A DNA stretch of 53,133 bases from Sphaerospermopsis sp. SIO1G1 (lineage in GTDB: Bacteria; Cyanobacteriota; Cyanobacteriia; Cyanobacteriales; Nostocaceae), in the NCBI GenBank assembly GCA_010672785.1, contig JAAHFX010000017.1, forward strand, positions 1 through 53,133, read 5' to 3'. The notes below the pieces were generated by a model. It saw nothing but the letters and a program-made list of their open reading frames with translations. It searched no databases and had not been told where the DNA came from. Below are positions 8,826-18,063 of this stretch, piece by piece. The translations under genes were made by a program, and so were the position numbers. Each line of letters opens with the position of its first letter. Positions within the stretch are counted from its first letter, which is position 1.

Positions 8826-9212
8826 ATGAATCAAGATATTGCTGGACATAGCGGCTACCCCGAAAAAAAAATCAATCCCGAACAATTTGATCAAGTAATC
8901 GAAGCAATTCTCGCCGGTAAGTATTCCTGGGCTTGTGTGTTAATGCTCAGGTTTGTAGGCTATAATCCTCTGCACTATATTCCTTACCGCACTTATAACA
9001 GACTCCTCAAAGAAAATTCCCGTACTGGTCGAGTTAATAGCCAAAAAAATGATAACCTCAAGATTACCAAATCAGGTACTAATCAGAGAGCAGATAGTCA
9101 TTTAGCACCTGGTAGTTTAAGCAGAAAAATTAAAGATATAGCTTATCTTGAAGTTGGTGGTAAGCAAACAAAAGAAGCACGTAATAGTCATAGGGAGAAG
9201 AAGTTGGCATAG
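8826..9212 (+). CDS. hetP: HetP family heterocyst commitment protein
   Basis: 128 aa. The N-terminal half carries the HetP family core: INPEQFDQVIEAILAGKYSW, then ACVLMLRFVGYNPLHYIPYR and TYNRLLKEN, in that order (about residues 16-66). The C-terminal half is polar and poorly conserved, as in other HetP proteins. In PCC 7120 HetP acts downstream of HetR to commit cells to heterocyst differentiation, and three paralogues modulate timing. The upstream HetR-type site and the nearby HEP-like island favour hetP itself over a paralogue, but that choice is inferred. No clear Shine-Dalgarno precedes the ATG. Family call is strong; exact orthology is less certain. Confidence 0.82.
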   Translation: MNQDIAGHSGYPEKKINPEQFDQVIEAILAGKYSWACVLMLRFVGYNPLHYIPYRTYNRLLKENSRTGRVNSQKNDNLKITKSGTNQRADSHLAPGSLSRKIKDIAYLEVGGKQTKEARNSHREKKLA

Positions 9213-9330
9213 CCGACAGCGATGTTAGTTAATCTACATAGACAACAAAACATGGAGAAATTGGAAGTGCTAGGAGTTAGAATCAGCAAATATCCAAATC
9301 TCGATATTTCTCCTTCATCTCTCCATCTTC

Positions 9331-10602
9331 TTATTCCTCCATTTTGGGAAAAATAGTTAAGTTAGTTTCTGAATCAAAAAAATGTATCTTTCCCGGAGTA
9401 AATGATAACCAAATTTGCTCACCTATATTGATTAATCTATCCGGTGGAACTCTCAGTTGTAAAGTTTGACCATCAGCATTACTTAAATCAGGGTCAGATA
9501 TTCTCACAGACAGAAAACAATCATTACCTAAATTTTCTACTAAATCTACTTTAACTGGTAAATTTTTGGTAGCTGGAACACTCAAATTTAAGTGTTCGGG
9601 ACGAATACCAAGAATTATAGTTTGGCTATCATATTTTTGTAATGCTTTTTCCCATATATCTGGAAGAGTAAAGCGAAAATTATGATGGGTAATTAACAAA
9701 GGTGCATGAAATTTGACAGGGATAAAATTCATTGGTGGTGAACCAATAAACTCAGCGACAAATCGGTTAGCAGGATAGTTGTATAGTTCCAAAGGTGAGG
9801 CTACCTGTTGAAGTTGCCCACCAGACATAATCGCAATGCGATCGCCCATTGTCATGGCTTCGACTTGATCATGAGTGACATAAATTGTTGTTGTTCCCAA
9901 TTGCCGCTGTAATTTGACAATTTGAGTGCGGGTTTCTGCTCGTAATTTAGCATCCAAATTAGATAATGGTTCATCCATTAAGAATACTTGTGGATTTCTC
10001 GCGATCGCTCGTCCTAATGCTACCCTTTGTCTTTGTCCTCCTGATAACTGTTTTGGTAAACGATTTAATAAAGTTTCTATTTGTAACAATTGAGCGACAT
10101 TCCCAACTTGTTTTTCGACAATACGTTCTTGTTGAGATAAATAACGTAGTCCTTGAGGCAGTTTTTTCGTCACTCCTACCAAAAAACTTTCTCCCCACTG
10201 CTGAACTGGATGAGTAGAAACTAGCTCTTGACTTCCTAAACAACGACGTAGTCCAAAAGCAATATTCTCATATACCGTCATATGTGGGTAAAGGGCGTAA
10301 TTTTGAAACACCATCGCAATATCTCTGGCCTTGGGGGGTAAATCATTTACCAAGCGATCGCCAACCCAAATATTACCCCCAGTCATCACTTCTAACCCAG
10401 CAATTAAACGCAGCAAGGTACTTTTACCACAGCCAGAAGGGCCTACCAGCACGATAAATTCCCCATCGGCTATGGTTAAATTGATTCGTCTGAGAACGTT
10501 AACACTATCTACTTTTTCTTGTTCAGATGATTGTGTCGTCTCTTTTTCTCCCCGCCGGGTGGGGAAACTTTTATAAATATTTTCTAATACAACTTGTGCC
10601 AC
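9331..10602 (-). CDS. ABC transporter ATP-binding protein, MalK/UgpC (carbohydrate uptake) type
   Basis: 423 aa. Walker A GPSGCGKST (54-62), Q-loop in AMVFQNYALYPHMTVYENI, signature LSGGQRQRVALGRAIARNP, Walker B VFLMDEPLSNLDAKLR, H-loop VTHDQVEAM, then a C-terminal TOBE/OB regulatory domain (GIRPEHL). This is the CUT1 class that powers sugar or glycerol-phosphate uptake together with separate permeases and a binding protein, none of which is encoded nearby. Between the Q-loop and the signature are about 45 extra residues (roughly 115-165) absent from typical MalK. The start is GTG at 10602-10600, directly abutted by a CAGTTAT heptamer repeat, so no Shine-Dalgarno is visible. Confidence 0.9.
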   Translation of the reverse strand: MAQVVLENIYKSFPTRRGEKETTQSSEQEKVDSVNVLRRINLTIADGEFIVLVGPSGCGKSTLLRLIAGLEVMTGGNIWVGDRLVNDLPPKARDIAMVFQNYALYPHMTVYENIAFGLRRCLGSQELVSTHPVQQWGESFLVGVTKKLPQGLRYLSQQERIVEKQVGNVAQLLQIETLLNRLPKQLSGGQRQRVALGRAIARNPQVFLMDEPLSNLDAKLRAETRTQIVKLQRQLGTTTIYVTHDQVEAMTMGDRIAIMSGGQLQQVASPLELYNYPANRFVAEFIGSPPMNFIPVKFHAPLLITHHNFRFTLPDIWEKALQKYDSQTIILGIRPEHLNLSVPATKNLPVKVDLVENLGNDCFLSVRISDPDLSNADGQTLQLRVPPDRLINIGEQIWLSFTPGKIHFFDSETNLTIFPKMEE

Positions 10603-10629
10603 AGTTATCAGTTATCAATTATCAGTTAT
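10602..10629. repeat. Heptanucleotide tandem repeat (CAGTTAT)x4
   Basis: Four copies of CAGTTAT, one of them CAATTAT. They touch the start codon of the minus-strand ABC ATPase gene, so the STRR occupies the position where its ribosome binding site should be. Confidence 0.85.
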
Positions 10630-10649
10630 GGGGAGTTATATCATGTCCG

Positions 10650-12014
10650 CTATGCTAGGTGCATAAAAATCATTTTTAGTAATTCTGCACGAGTAAATGG
10701 TTTAGTTAAATAACCAGAAGCTCCTACCATTCTTGCTTTTACTTTATCCACAATGCCCTTACTACCAGTAACAAAAATTACGGGAATTTCTTTGAACATA
10801 GAATTGTTGCGGATGATCCGGCATAATTCATAGCCGTCAATGCCTGCCATATTTAGATCCAATAAAATTAAATCAGGTTTATGCCTAATGATAGACATCA
10901 CAGCTTTAACTGGATCATTAATAGTAACTACCGCAACGTTTTCATCTTGGAGACAGCGACTAATTTCTTTAAGAACAGTAGGACTATCATCTACAGAGAT
11001 AATTTTGTAAGGTTTTTTAGCAGTAATAGTAGCGGTATTGACGGTTTCTACTTCAGATTCTATGCTGTTAGACAGGGTAAATTGTGGATTGTCAACTTTG
11101 AGTACAGAGTTGGCTGTAACTAGAGTATCTACTTCCAAATGTTGCTTTGGTACTAAACCCCGTTCCTGAGATTTTCCATTGGTTTTAATGATACTGTTTT
11201 CAGAAGTAAACGGTATGTTTTCGCAAATGGGAGGTAACTGATCAAAAGGTGGATCAGGTTGGTGTAGAATAATTGAACCCTGAAGGATATGTGGATATAA
11301 AGTATTCGCTAATTCTGCCTCATCCACATTCATAATTACCGCCAAATGACGCAAACTAAATCCCTTCATCCAAGTAGTTAGATTTTGCTGTAATTCTGGT
11401 AATTGTTGGTCATAAAATTTACTGTGAATCAACAAGTAAGGACGCTGAAAAGGAGAAGATATTTGCGGAGCAAAAGATAGCCAATTTTGTAACCGTTGTT
11501 GGCAGCGTTCCATGATATTTTCTGCATCCAGCTTACAAATTCTTGGTAAACTGTAAAGAGGTGAGATTAATTCATAAGTGCCTGATCGAATTAATAAGAA
11601 AGATTCTATTACCTCTTTGACTAACTCTTGAATTAGCAACGCTGCTTGCTGAGGAACTAAATATTTTTCTGTTAGTAACCAATGAATAGCTTCGTATTCT
11701 GGCGGTTGTGTAGCATTGTCATGATCAGATTCATGAAGTTGTATTTGCCAGTCTGGTTCAAACTTCATTCGTAATTGTATTCGTGCCTCATTAGTAACTA
11801 GAGGCATTTGTTGACTCAGACGACGAATATGTCTTTCCAGTCTATCAAAGGGTTCAACGGAATGGGTAGCATAGATAATTTTACCGCGCTCTAGGTAGAT
11901 TGACCATATAACTGAGTTTTCCGATACTTGTAAACAAGTAGTATCAGAAGAATTAGTTAATTGTCTTAATAAACCTTCAGGAGATAATTTTTTAAAAGTA
12001 CCAGTATTATTCAT
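10650..12014 (-). CDS. PATAN-domain response regulator (PatA-like)
   Basis: 454 aa. The N-terminal region (LSPEGLLRQL...SVIWSIYLERGKIIYATHS...RLERHIRRL) is the PATAN/DUF4388 module shared with PatA, PixG and TaxP1 of cyanobacteria. A variable middle follows, and a C-terminal REC domain occupies about 333-454. It carries the acidic pocket VDDS, the phospho-acceptor Asp in LILLDLNMAG, the switch Thr in IFVTGS and the conserved Lys in LTKPF. No DNA-binding output domain is present, so it probably works by protein contacts. PatA controls heterocyst pattern in PCC 7120, but most cyanobacteria have several PATAN regulators. The gene is upstream of and co-directional with the ABC ATPase, with 47 bp between. 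Confidence 0.9.
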   Translation of the reverse strand: MNNTGTFKKLSPEGLLRQLTNSSDTTCLQVSENSVIWSIYLERGKIIYATHSVEPFDRLERHIRRLSQQMPLVTNEARIQLRMKFEPDWQIQLHESDHDNATQPPEYEAIHWLLTEKYLVPQQAALLIQELVKEVIESFLLIRSGTYELISPLYSLPRICKLDAENIMERCQQRLQNWLSFAPQISSPFQRPYLLIHSKFYDQQLPELQQNLTTWMKGFSLRHLAVIMNVDEAELANTLYPHILQGSIILHQPDPPFDQLPPICENIPFTSENSIIKTNGKSQERGLVPKQHLEVDTLVTANSVLKVDNPQFTLSNSIESEVETVNTATITAKKPYKIISVDDSPTVLKEISRCLQDENVAVVTINDPVKAVMSIIRHKPDLILLDLNMAGIDGYELCRIIRNNSMFKEIPVIFVTGSKGIVDKVKARMVGASGYLTKPFTRAELLKMIFMHLA

Positions 12015-12601
12015 AATTTTACAGTTTTTATGAAAAATTGACTTAGAATTGAAGCAGAATAAATTCCTTAATTAGAACAAATATGAATTAATTTTCATAT
12101 TTATTGATAAACAAATTGATTATAAGCAAGCTAAACTGTATCTATTATTAGATCAAGAAAGTGTGGCATCCTTCATAAAGAAAGAGTAACAAATAAAATA
12201 CCTAATTCATAAATTGAGAGAAGTTATCTGTTATAGTTCTTACATGATAATACCCATCAGAAAAATCAATTTTAAGGATAATTTATAAGTAGTAAAAGCT
12301 GCAAAAAATTCTAAATAGAATCTTTAAACTTTTATGGATGGTAAATGTATATATTGAATATTGTTTTGTCAATTAGTCGTCAATAAATAAAGCATGGTAA
12401 ATTAATAAAAATACAGAAATTTTACCTCCCTGTGTTATTTGCTTTAAATCAACCTGATGGTAAATCAAATTTCCTGAAATAGACCTGTGAAGAAGAATAG
12501 CTTGATAGATGCAGTTTCAGTAGTGATCTACTACCAAATACCATACTTGTAGTCTTACCAGTCTGGCAAACTATATACTTTGATAACAGGAAATTCAAAC
12601 G
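12015..12601. other. Divergent intergenic region between the PATAN regulator and the VWA gene
   Basis: 587 bp, AT-rich, no ORF of interest. It must hold promoters for both divergent transcripts. A perfect palindrome AGTAG-TGAT-CTACT (12519-12532) lies 70 bp before the VWA start and is a candidate operator. It resembles an NtcA site, but the GTA to TAC spacing is 6 rather than 8 bases. Confidence 0.5.
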
Positions 12602-13303
12602 TTGGACTATAACATAACACAAAAGGTTATGCTGGATACACTCAAACTCGATGAAGTAGTAGAATTTGCAGAAAACCCTGAACCCCGTTGCCCCTGTGTA
12701 TTATTGCTAGATACATCTGGCTCAATGCAAGGAGAAAGGATAGAGGCTTTAAACCAAGGCCTACTCGCTTTCAAGGATGAACTGATCAAAAATTCATTAG
12801 CGGCCAGAAGGGTAGAAGTAGCAATTGTGACTTTTGATAGTCATGTTAACGTTGTCCAAGATTTTGTTACCGCAGACCAATTTAACCCACCTATTTTAAC
12901 AGCCCAAGGGCTAACGACAATGGGGGCAGGGATTCACAAATCTTTAGAACTTATTCAAGAACGTAAATCTCAGTATCGTGCCAATGGTATAGCTTACTAT
13001 CGTCCTTGGGTATTTATGATTACAGATGGTGAGCCACAAGGTGAGCTAGATAACGTAATTGAACAAGCCGTACAGCGATTACAAGGAGATGAAGCAAACA
13101 AGCGTGTTGCTTTCTTTTCTGTTGGTGTAGAGAATGCAAATATGCACCGTTTAAATCAAATAGCTGTGCGTACGCCACTCAAATTAAAAGGATTGAACTT
13201 CATTGAGATGTTTGTGTGGTTGTCTGCTAGTATGTCCGCAGTATCCCATTCCCAGGTAGATGAACAAGTAGCACTACCACCCATTGGTTGGGGTTCTGTT
13301 TAA
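12602..13303 (+). CDS. TerY-like VWA domain protein (first gene of a TerY-P triad)
   Basis: 233 aa, almost entirely one von Willebrand A domain. A complete MIDAS is visible: LLLDTSGSMQG (DxSxS), the Thr of LTTMGAG and the Asp of MITDGEPQG. The C-terminus QVALPPIGWGSV is typical of TerY-like proteins such as YegL. These metal-dependent binding modules act with a PP2C phosphatase and a kinase, which follow here on the same strand. A TTG at 12602 is preferred as start because AGGAAA ends 7 bases before it; the in-frame ATG at 12629 has only a poorly spaced AAAGG. Likely cytoplasmic. The partner assignment follows the published TerY-P context. Confidence 0.88.
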   Translation: MDYNITQKVMLDTLKLDEVVEFAENPEPRCPCVLLLDTSGSMQGERIEALNQGLLAFKDELIKNSLAARRVEVAIVTFDSHVNVVQDFVTADQFNPPILTAQGLTTMGAGIHKSLELIQERKSQYRANGIAYYRPWVFMITDGEPQGELDNVIEQAVQRLQGDEANKRVAFFSVGVENANMHRLNQIAVRTPLKLKGLNFIEMFVWLSASMSAVSHSQVDEQVALPPIGWGSV

Positions 13304-13304
13304 A

Positions 13305-13331
13305 AGTTATCAGTTAGCAGTTAGCAGTTAT
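13305..13331. repeat. Heptanucleotide tandem repeat (AGTTAKC)
   Basis: About four copies (AGTTATC, AGTTAGC, AGTTAGC, AGTTAT) directly after the VWA stop codon; same repeat family as 10602-10629. Confidence 0.75.
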
Positions 13332-13502
13332 AGCAATCAACAAGGTGGTGAGGATATCAGCAGGTATAGTCATAGACAAAAATTTAGATGTATAAAACAA
13401 AAAAACTCTAAGTTTGTCATCATTTTGGGAATTGAGCAAAACCTGTAACTTGTCACCTATTCTCTATTATCTGTTACCTGCTATAGCTGTGAGATAAAAT
13501 TT

Positions 13503-14282
13503 ATGAATACACCAAAACAGAGTCCTCAATGGCGGATAGTCGCCGCTTCCGTGTGTGGAACTAGCCACATCAAAAATCAACAGTTGTGTCAGGATGCTCA
13601 CCACTGGCAGATATTGCCAAATAATGTCCTAGTGGTAGCTGCTGCTGATGGTGCAGGTTCTGCCAGCTTGGGAAAAGTTGGCGCGATGATAGCTGTAGAA
13701 ACAGCCATAGAATACATATCTAACTGGGAAATTACTAACAGCACTCTAGCTGATGATGAGTTATTAAGGGAAATATTATCCAACGCCATGTTAGCAGCTA
13801 GAAAAGCATTAGAAGAAGAAGCAGAGGTTTCTAAACATGAAAGCAGTGATTTAGCAACGACCTTAATTATTGCGATCGCTAGTCCCAAGGTAGCAGCAGT
13901 AGCTCAAATTGGTGATGGTGTAGCTGTGGTCAAAGATAGTACAAGTAACTTACAAGCTTTGACTTTACCTAACAGTGGTGAGTATATCAATGAGACCACG
14001 TTTTTAACTTCACCAGATGCCTTAGCTACAACTCAAACAAAAATCTTACGTCATAACATAGTTAATATTGGTGTTCTCACAGATGGACTACAAATGTTAG
14101 CTTTAAATATGTTAGTAGGAGAACCTCATAAACCTTTCTTTTTCCCCTTATTTGATTTTGTAGCCCATGCCGAAGACAAAATTTTGGCTAAAGAACAATT
14201 AGTGAAATTCCTCAGTTCTGAACGTATTACTCAACGCACAGATGATGATTTAACCTTAGTTATAGCTGCATTTAATCACTAA
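13503..14282 (+). CDS. PP2C family serine/threonine phosphatase (second gene of a TerY-P triad)
   Basis: 259 aa PP2C/PPM phosphatase. Metal-binding motifs are present: CQDAHHW near the N-terminus, AAADGAGSASLGKVGA, the DLATTLIIAI strand, AQIGDGVAVV, and the terminal RTDDDLTLVIAAF with the last metal-binding Asp residues. It is expected to remove phosphate from Ser/Thr, probably from the neighbouring kinase and its targets. This compact form without a membrane segment is the PP2C type found in TerY-P triads (YegK-like). It starts 199 bp after the VWA gene and could be in the same transcript. Function by family is firm; the specific partner is inferred from order. Confidence 0.9.
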   Translation: MNTPKQSPQWRIVAASVCGTSHIKNQQLCQDAHHWQILPNNVLVVAAADGAGSASLGKVGAMIAVETAIEYISNWEITNSTLADDELLREILSNAMLAARKALEEEAEVSKHESSDLATTLIIAIASPKVAAVAQIGDGVAVVKDSTSNLQALTLPNSGEYINETTFLTSPDALATTQTKILRHNIVNIGVLTDGLQMLALNMLVGEPHKPFFFPLFDFVAHAEDKILAKEQLVKFLSSERITQRTDDDLTLVIAAFNH

Positions 14283-14322
14283 TAAGTAGGGTTTGCAGCA
14301 AAAAGTTATCTGTGGAGACTAG

Positions 14323-14360
14323 GGGATAGGAACAGGGAACAGGGAAAAGGGAAAAGGTAA
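14323..14360. repeat. GGGAACA/GGGAAAA heptamer tract
   Basis: Imperfect tandem heptamers; the complement of the TTCCCTA/TTCCCTG type tract at 21321-21410. Confidence 0.65.
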
Positions 14361-14588
14361 GAGTTATCGGGATTTTTATTTATTCCCAAAATATCCCATT
14401 AATTTTGCCCAGGTACTTAAAAAATGTGGATTGGGTAGAATGTACAGTAATTGCCAGGTGTTCATTTTAGGGTTTGCTGTCAGCGTTGCTTGCCGTTAGG
14501 CGTAAAATTTTTGTCATGGGGGAAGGGATCTCTTAACAGGGAACAGTTTCAATAGTTGGATGGGAACGATTTTTCCTGTCAGCAGGAA

Positions 14589-14697
14589 TTACAGCAGATT
14601 TCTTTGCTATGAGGTACAAATTATAATCATGGAACTCTTGTGGGGTGGGCCGGACAGCCCGCCAATAGTGTACCTCAAAACAGCGGAAAGTGCTGTA
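14589..14697 (-). mobile_element. MITE-like element, full copy A (109 bp)
   Basis: On the minus strand this reads TACAGCACTTTCCGCTG... to ...CTGCTGTAA. It matches copy B (27208-27316) at 108 of 109 positions. The two ends form 29-bp imperfect terminal inverted repeats (both start TACAGCA and end TGAGGTACA). The core contains a small GC-rich hairpin (GGGC-TGTCCG-GCCC). No protein is encoded, so movement would need a transposase supplied elsewhere. Confidence 0.85.
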
Positions 14698-14997
14698 AAT
14701 ACAAGGTTTTTGAGTTCCCATGTCATAAAAGCCAGCATTTTAAAATTTCAAATTGCTTAAAACCCTTCACCAGTAAAGGTTTTATATTTATTCAGCATAC
14801 CCTATTTTAGTAATCATCAGTCAACTTGTTGATAGGCACAGCAAAAATGAATATTTTTGATTAATTATTGAGTACAGACCACAGGGTTGAGGTTTAGTAT
14901 TTTAGTAATTGCCAATTCCTGATAGAACAACTATCTGGTTGTCTGTACCTAAGTCTCCCAGTCTTTATCTATAACTGCCGTTAACTATAATGAAACT

Positions 14998-17193
14998 ATG
15001 CAGGTACTTCGTTCTGTCCCCGATCAAAAGCCCCTGGAACTCACAGTCAGTTTAGGACGTGGGGGTGAAGCTTGTGTTTATGCTGTTCCAGATGATGAAG
15101 ATTTAGTAGCAAAGATTTATCATAAACCAATAATTAATTATGGTCAAAAACTTCAGACCATGATTGCCCACCCTCCAGAAAATCCCACAGCTAATTTAGG
15201 ACATATTTCTATTGCTTGGCCACAGGAATTATTATGGGCAGAAGATGGTAGTAATACTATTGTTGGTTTTTTAATGCCGAGAATTCGGCAAATGCAGCCA
15301 ATTATGGATTTTTATAATCCAGGTAACCGCCGTCAAAATAGTCCCTTATTTAATTATCAATATTTGTTGCGGACTGCTAGAAATTTAGCTGCTGCTTTTG
15401 CTGCTTTGCACGCTAGTGAATACTGTATTGGTGATGTGAATGAGTCAAATATTTTAGTAAGTAATACTGCTTTAGTAACTCTTGTAGATACAGACTCATT
15501 TCAAGTTCGTGATTCTCAAAAAAACACTGTTTATCGTTGTTCCGTGGGTAAACCGGAGTATACACCCCCAGAGCTACAAAATAAAACCTTTGCGGATCAT
15601 GATCGGGATAGTTATCACGATTTATTTGGTTTAGCAGTCCTGATCTTCCAACTATTAATGGAGGGTACACACCCATTTTCTGGTATTTTTCAAGGTTTAT
15701 TTGATCCACCAACCTATGAAGCCAGAATTGTAGCTGGGCATTTTACCTATAGTCAGAAACAAAAAGTTCCTTATTTGCCTACTCCTATTGCTCCAGCTTG
15801 GGAAATACTACATCCTAGTTTACAGGAATTGTTTATACTGTGTTTTGAAGATGGTCATCACAATCCTCATTTACGTCCTACGGCTCAAACTTGGTTATCA
15901 GCACTGACAGAAGCAGAAGAGAGTTTGATTACTTGTGATACTAACAGTCAACATTTCTATTATCATCATCTCCAAAAATGTCCTTGGTGTGAACGTGCAG
16001 CTAAATTAGGTGGCCGTGATCCTTTTCCATCTTTGGAAGCGATCGCCTCGAAGGAACATCTCCAACCCTTGAAGAAAACTAAAAAAGTTAACCAGCAAAC
16101 ACCTAAACTAAATCCGCGTATATTTACTCCACCAGTTTTACATCACTGGCAACCAGTATTTATTCAAAACAGTTGGAATTATCCAGCAGCTACAGTGACG
16201 AATAAGGCTAAGTTGTATGCTGTTGTGCTGAGTTTATTTGGTTTGGGAGTCTTGGGTTATTTAGATTTAATGATTAAATTCACCCGTCCTTTTGTTTCTC
16301 AAAATCCTTATACTCAGCAAAGTTTAATTTCTCAAAAGTTGAACGAAAATCAGGAAGAAGAAAATTTAACATTTGTAGATTATTACGAGCAGGGTAATAC
16401 TAGCTATCAAAATAGGGAATATGAAAAAGCTATTAATAACTTTACCAAAGGGATTAAGAAAAACCCCAATTTTTCCAAATTATATATAAATAGGGGAAAT
16501 GCTCGTTATAACCTCAATGATTATGAAGGCGCGTTAGCAGATTATAACCAAGCTTTAAAAGTTAATCCTGAAGAAGTAAAAGCTTTTGTGAATCGTGGTA
16601 ATACCTATTATATGTTAGCTGATTATAGTAGTGATCCTGACCAAAAATATCAGCAAGCAATTGATAGTTTTAATGCAGCCATTAACATCAATTATCGTGA
16701 TACAGAAGCTTATATTAGGAGAGGTATTGTCCGTTTCCAAATCGCTAAGTATAGTAGTAATTATCAGCAGCAATATCAACAATCAATAGCTGATTTTACT
16801 CAAGCTATTCACTTCAATGCTTCCAAGGCAGAAGCTTATTTTCAGCGTGGTCTTGTTCGTTATCAATTTGCACAGTACAGTAGTAATTACGCTGAAGAAT
16901 ACAAAAAGGCAATTGCAGATTTTAACGAAGCGTTACAAATTAATCCTCGCATGGCCAAGGTTTATTTAAAAAGGGGTATGGTTTATTATGAACTTGCCCA
17001 ATATGGGGAAAGTAAAGTTAAAGAAAATCAAGCACAAGCTATTCAAGATTTAGAAACATCGGCTCAGATATATCTAGAAAAAGAAGATATGGATAATTAT
17101 CAACAAGCTCTCAGTAATATTTGTGTAATTGTTTCTAAAAAATGTGATGCTCTATTTCAAAGTTCGGTGATGTTTAGGCAACTTAATCCATAA
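14998..17193 (+). CDS. TerY-P type protein kinase with transmembrane segment and TPR repeats
   Basis: 731 aa. The kinase-like domain (about 1-310) has the loop LGRGGEACVY (19-28), the lysine in VAKIY (K39), a catalytic loop GDVNESNILV (D146, N151) in place of HRD, and VDTDSFQV in place of DFG. These replacements are characteristic of the YegI/TerY-P kinases. It is followed by a CPWC motif (about 327-330), one transmembrane helix (about 404-422), and at least five TPR units (about 460-700) with repeated inserts of the type YSSNYQQQYQQ. The TPR part may lie on the far side of the membrane from the kinase. With the VWA and PP2C genes it forms the kinase-phosphatase-adaptor set. Targets are unknown. 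Confidence 0.9.
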   Translation: MQVLRSVPDQKPLELTVSLGRGGEACVYAVPDDEDLVAKIYHKPIINYGQKLQTMIAHPPENPTANLGHISIAWPQELLWAEDGSNTIVGFLMPRIRQMQPIMDFYNPGNRRQNSPLFNYQYLLRTARNLAAAFAALHASEYCIGDVNESNILVSNTALVTLVDTDSFQVRDSQKNTVYRCSVGKPEYTPPELQNKTFADHDRDSYHDLFGLAVLIFQLLMEGTHPFSGIFQGLFDPPTYEARIVAGHFTYSQKQKVPYLPTPIAPAWEILHPSLQELFILCFEDGHHNPHLRPTAQTWLSALTEAEESLITCDTNSQHFYYHHLQKCPWCERAAKLGGRDPFPSLEAIASKEHLQPLKKTKKVNQQTPKLNPRIFTPPVLHHWQPVFIQNSWNYPAATVTNKAKLYAVVLSLFGLGVLGYLDLMIKFTRPFVSQNPYTQQSLISQKLNENQEEENLTFVDYYEQGNTSYQNREYEKAINNFTKGIKKNPNFSKLYINRGNARYNLNDYEGALADYNQALKVNPEEVKAFVNRGNTYYMLADYSSDPDQKYQQAIDSFNAAININYRDTEAYIRRGIVRFQIAKYSSNYQQQYQQSIADFTQAIHFNASKAEAYFQRGLVRYQFAQYSSNYAEEYKKAIADFNEALQINPRMAKVYLKRGMVYYELAQYGESKVKENQAQAIQDLETSAQIYLEKEDMDNYQQALSNICVIVSKKCDALFQSSVMFRQLNP

Positions 17194-18063
17194 ATCAAAA
17201 TCAATCTGGTAAAAGTAAGGGTGCAAATATATCAGGACTTACGTACGAGTCACGGAATATCTAACCACAGAAAACACAGAGAAATAGAAATTGGGGATAA
17301 TTTTTGCTCCTATATATATCAGAATCTTCTCTATTTCTATCTGTTAGATTAGGGGCAAATAATGTAGCTTGTTGTTTTTTGATACATTAACTGGATCATG
17401 TCTGAAATCTTTTTATATCATACTTAGCAACTCTCGAAAACTACTCCCTACTCCCTAACTTTCACAGATCACTTTTTCAGCAAACCCTAAATATGAATAT
17501 TTTCTCATGAATTATATGATTTTTGATGTTTAAATCATAACAGTTGTATATGCAGATAAATAATAAACATATAAATTGACTCGCTGTTTCCTGTTATAAC
17601 TTTTCTCTCCCAAATATAAAATTGATTTAGCACAACTACTTATTTTACAAATAAAACATTATATCCTTATTGATTCTTGATAACTAATCATCAGATTAGA
17701 GCTAAATTATTTTTAGGTAAGGATTTAGGTATAGCAATTATCGAAATCCAGATATCTATGAATGCTGATAGAAAAATAAAAAAGCAAAACTATTCTGACG
17801 ACTGATTAATTACTTAGATAGTTTTTAGAGAAAGACATAGAAATATTTTCTCATTATAGTCAGGATTGATAAAATGCTAATTCATTGATTAATCAACCCA
17901 CAGATAGAGATTTAGTGGAGATAAAAACACAAATACAATTGTGGAATTTATAGCAATATAAGGCATGATTTTTCAATTCTGACTTTTGTTTAATGATTAG
18001 CGATCCTCTAAATTCTAGAAAAGTTAAATAGTCAAATATCAGTAAATATCTGAGGTAAATTCC
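17194..18063. other. Intergenic region before the HEP-like island
   Basis: 870 bp without a recognisable gene. The first part holds short dispersed-repeat-like sequence (ACCACAGAAAACACAGAGAA around 17262). The AT-rich remainder presumably carries the promoter of the nucleotide-sugar genes, but no convincing NtcA, HetR or sigma-factor site was found by eye. Confidence 0.5.

Larger units (their letters stand above)
14283..14997. other. Repeat-filled intergenic region between the PP2C and kinase genes
   Basis: 715 bp with no supported gene. It contains a GGGAACA/GGGAAAA repeat tract (about 14323-14360), two AGGGTTTGC-type short repeats (14288 and 14470), and one full copy of the 109-bp MITE-like element (14589-14697). 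Small ORFs on both strands around 14533-14760 are created by that element. The length and repeats suggest insertions have split what is usually a compact triad operon. Confidence 0.65.

Noticed and set aside
12519..12532. Candidate NtcA site before the VWA gene
   Set aside because: Palindromic AGTAG-TGAT-CTACT has a GTA to TAC spacing of 6, not 8; kept only as a generic palindrome.
14533..14760. Two short ORFs on opposite strands between PP2C and kinase
   Set aside because: Both are created by the MITE-like copy at 14589-14697.
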